A DNA stretch of 46,167 bases, taken from the NCBI GenBank assembly GCA_021805985.1, contig JAJZDN010000027.1, positions 1 to 46,167 of the forward strand. The letters run 5' to 3'. The translations under genes were made by a program, and so were the position numbers. This DNA comes from Planctomycetota bacterium. Its GTDB lineage: Bacteria; Planctomycetota; Phycisphaerae; WQYP01. The notes below the pieces were generated by a model, which saw only the letters and a list, made by a program, of their open reading frames with translations, was not told where the DNA came from and ran no database searches. Positions 44,097-46,167 of the stretch are shown here, piece by piece (the stretch's first letter is position 1; each line of letters starts with the position of its first letter).

Positions 44097-44900
44097 TCAG
44101 TGCTTTCGCACACCAATCCCCAAGCCGGGGGGTACCGGCCCCGGAGGATGCCGCACAAGCGACTGCCCCGCCATGAAGCCTTCCGCCACGGGCAGGCCGT
44201 TGTGGCCAGTGTATATCGCGCGTGCGGGGGGCGGTGAGCCACGCGGAAATATTTCTGAGTCCCCGGAGATTCTGTAGCGGCCTTGCGCGTCCTCCCATGC
44301 CACCGGAGCCCAGTTTGAATGCAGCCCGTTGCCTTCGATAATTTGAACGATCAAGTCGCGCGTTTGCGCGGGCCTGGTGAAATTGAAGAATCCACGGGCA
44401 TTCGGACCCCTCGCGCCAAGCGCGACGGAGTAAACTAAGGAATTCCCGCCGGGTAACAACGGCAGAACGTAATCTGCGTATATTGGCAGCGTGATCGAGC
44501 CATGGCCGCCGGGCCGAGAGACTTTTAACACCGCCGGATAGGTTAATTTACCGATCCAAGATACGTCGATTGTGGTCCCCATCCCTCGCACGAATGATTT
44601 CCACGCGACGGCACCAGCAAGGCGGGGAGTATTGTCCAGGTAGGTGTCGAAGCGAAGCTCTTCAAGTAATCGGAGGCTCAACCACCCCTCCCCGCCTCCG
44701 GACATGTGACACCGTTTTCCGGGGATCATACGACCGAAGGGGAACCATAAACCCATGCCATAGAGGATCGCATTTGTGCTGAGATAAGCCCGCCGATAGA
44801 ATTTTTCACGCTGGTACGCGCGCCGCACCTTGATGGCAGCCAGTGCTGCGGAGGCGACAACGGCAACCACGACAACAAGCCATAAAAAGCGCTTCCACAT
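44097..44900 (-). CDS. Single-pass membrane protein downstream of the RHS gene (possible immunity)
   Basis: About 267 residues from the ATG at 44900 (AAAGG lies 6 nt upstream; the frame is open to a GTG at 44906). A membrane helix (FLWLVVVVAVVASAALAAI) at the N-terminus is followed by a soluble domain with GGGEGWLSLRLLEELRFDT and GSITLPIYADYVLPLLPGGN. The family is unknown. Its first ~175 nt overlap the 3' end of the RHS reading frame in another frame. Rhs toxins often have a membrane-linked immunity gene directly downstream, so that role is a plausible inference only. Confidence 0.6.
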   Translation of the reverse strand: MWKRFLWLVVVVAVVASAALAAIKVRRAYQREKFYRRAYLSTNAILYGMGLWFPFGRMIPGKRCHMSGGGEGWLSLRLLEELRFDTYLDNTPRLAGAVAWKSFVRGMGTTIDVSWIGKLTYPAVLKVSRPGGHGSITLPIYADYVLPLLPGGNSLVYSVALGARGPNARGFFNFTRPAQTRDLIVQIIEGNGLHSNWAPVAWEDAQGRYRISGDSEIFPRGSPPPARAIYTGHNGLPVAEGFMAGQSLVRHPPGPVPPGLGIGVRKH

Positions 44901-46167
44901 AAACACCTTTCCGCCATCGCTAGCTTCAAAATCGGAGCACCGGCCTTGCTAGCGCCCTGCCACAACAACGATTTATGGTGCCCAGCGTGCCAAAACACTC
45001 TACCTGTGGTTGGTTCCAACCGATTGCTGATACCTTCGCCGGCACGAGTGATCGCGCCGATGAGGACTCCAGGCATGATGTCGGGCTCGAAAGGCCATTT
45101 CAGGATGGTTCCGGGACGATAAAAATACTTGTCAAAATCTTTCAATCCCTGCTCAATCCCCGATGCCCCGCTCCCTGCGTAAAGACAGGAGCGCTTCCGG
45201 TAGGTGATGCGCAAGAACCTTGGGCAGGCCCCCTGCGACCACTGATCGGAACAACAGAATTTTCCCGTCGGATCAATTCCAGTCGCCGCCCCGCCGCCGA
45301 CATACTCGTATAAATTAATTCCGCCTTGGTAGCCGATCGGATCGCGCTGCAACCACCGGCCAAGGGTGGCGTTGTAGCTGCGGTTGCGGAGGTAATACAA
45401 TTCCGTTTCGGGGTCATAACGGTAGCCGCAATAAATAATTTCATTGGCACCGTAACTGCTTTGCACATCGTCGCTGGTGAACCAGATGCCATCCGCACCA
45501 GGCCCGGTAAAGACCAGCGTATTTCCATACGCATCCGTGTCATAGGTCTCCATAATGCTGCCGCTGGAATTGGTGAGTGCCACCGCGCGATACAGTAGGT
45601 CTTGCAACAGATAATACGTTCCCGCAGGTAAATTCTGTGACCCCAGAATGGTGTACGTGGCTAGCTGTATACACTCGTCTATGTAAGTTCCCCATATATA
45701 CTGCCGGATCGGGGCGTTGCTGGAATTGCGTTCTTCCGCCACCTGCCATCCCATCCAGATGTAGTCCGTCGTGCCATTAAGGAGGCCGCTTGCGGATACG
45801 GTCTTGCGGATTCGCCGATTGAACGCATCGTACACATAACTGCCAAGGACGGATCCCGTGGAACTGTTATTAACTTGGATTAGCCGGTTGAAAACGTCAA
45901 AGGAATATTCATTGCCATAACCGTCGTTGACGAGGTTACCGTTACTGGCTCCCACCTGGCCATCATATTTAAACCCGTAGGCCTGGTTGAGTTTATTGTA
46001 ACTGCCTACCACGGTCCCGGGAGGCTCGCCGTAAGGCATTATGAAGTTGGACCGCCAGTTGCCCAACCCGTCAAGTGTCCAAGTCTCCCGGATGAACGCA
46101 CCATAGAGGATTATCATCGCGCTGACACTTCCGCCGCCGTTTCCCTCGTACCCACCCGTGCTGCTTA
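44726..46167 (-). CDS. RHS-repeat protein, C-terminal part (open at the window edge)
   Basis: The frame is open from base 46167 through 46117 and codes for RHS/YD repeats (YGNEYSFDVFNRLIQVNNSS, YVYDAFNRRIRKTVSASG) and the core end YRYDPETELYYLRNRSYN plus GRWLQRDPIGYQGGINLYEYV and DPTGK. After that comes a tip of about 190 residues (ending in VV at 44726) with no domain I recognise. RHS proteins carry variable C-terminal toxins used in contact competition. The last ~60 codons overlap the next gene and may not be the native end, so the tip could be shortened by a frameshift. The 5' part of the gene lies outside the window. Confidence 0.88.
   Translation of the reverse strand, partial: SSTGGYEGNGGGSVSAMIILYGAFIRETWTLDGLGNWRSNFIMPYGEPPGTVVGSYNKLNQAYGFKYDGQVGASNGNLVNDGYGNEYSFDVFNRLIQVNNSSTGSVLGSYVYDAFNRRIRKTVSASGLLNGTTDYIWMGWQVAEERNSSNAPIRQYIWGTYIDECIQLATYTILGSQNLPAGTYYLLQDLLYRAVALTNSSGSIMETYDTDAYGNTLVFTGPGADGIWFTSDDVQSSYGANEIIYCGYRYDPETELYYLRNRSYNATLGRWLQRDPIGYQGGINLYEYVGGGAATGIDPTGKFCCSDQWSQGACPRFLRITYRKRSCLYAGSGASGIEQGLKDFDKYFYRPGTILKWPFEPDIMPGVLIGAITRAGEGISNRLEPTTGRVFWHAGHHKSLLWQGASKAGAPILKLAMAERCLCGSAFYGLLSWLPLSPPQHWLPSRCGARTSVKNSIGGLISAQMRSSMAWVYGSPSVV

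Noticed and set aside
43870-44298. 142-codon minus-strand frame as a gene
   Set aside because: It overlaps the membrane protein gene in another frame, shows no conserved pattern and no ribosome binding site.

Overview
The window looks like a chromosomal piece of a free-living bacterium, most likely a planctomycete. Phycisphaerae-like is my best guess, inferred from the MoxR/DUF58/DUF4350/DUF4129 operon, the extended ribosomal proteins, the SUF set with SufU, the GH35 enzyme and the density of REP-type repeats. No 16S rRNA or tRNA is present to prove it. Promoters are readable as sigma70-type (TTGACA / TATAAT-like), Shine-Dalgarno sites are common, and TGA is used as an ordinary stop.

Layout. 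1-8300: the S10-spc ribosomal protein cluster on the minus strand, from rpsJ through rplC, rplD, rplW, rplB, rpsS, rplV, rpsC, rplP, rpmC, rpsQ, rplN, rplX, rplE and rpsN to a truncated rpsH at the left edge. A clear promoter and a leader stem-loop lie upstream of rpsJ. 8300-15450: an accessory stretch with an AbiEi/AbiEii toxin-antitoxin pair, a lone XRE regulator with a palindromic operator, a DUF4279 protein, a probable pseudogene, two membrane proteins and several dispersed repeats. 15540-21140: a tightly overlapping six-gene minus-strand operon (zinc-motif membrane protein, membrane protein, DUF4129, DUF4350, MoxR ATPase, DUF58), known in family terms as a MoxR-AAA/VWA-type envelope or chaperone module. 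21330-22550: a plus-strand membrane protein. 22650-23070: a REP pair beside the remnant of a RAYT (REP-associated Y1) transposase.

23100-29430: the SUF iron-sulfur operon (sufB-sufC-sufD-sufS-sufU and a HesB-like/SufT fusion), controlled from a promoter whose -35 box is overlapped by a 21-nt palindrome. sufC is broken by an in-frame TGA just before the ABC signature motif, and the HesB half of the fusion has lost all its cluster-binding cysteines. 29450-32450: a large secreted GH35 beta-galactosidase. 33070-35640: two M16 peptidases, one active and one inactive, as expected for a heterodimer. 35840-39540: an amidohydrolase, a YbjQ family protein, a DUF1328 membrane peptide and a large secreted protein. 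39600-42700: a MITE-like element, a REP pair, GDP-L-fucose synthase-like and secreted esterase-like genes, and another repeat family. 43070-43760: a HigBA-type toxin-antitoxin pair. 44100-46167: an RHS-repeat protein C-terminus running off the right edge, with an overlapping downstream membrane-anchored gene that may be its immunity partner.

No wholly new defence or metabolic system is evident. The most interesting signals are the SUF operon anomalies (nonsense codon in sufC, cysteine-less HesB-SufT fusion, operator), the leaderless abiE arrangement, the RHS tip/downstream gene overlap and several apparently undescribed non-coding repeat families.
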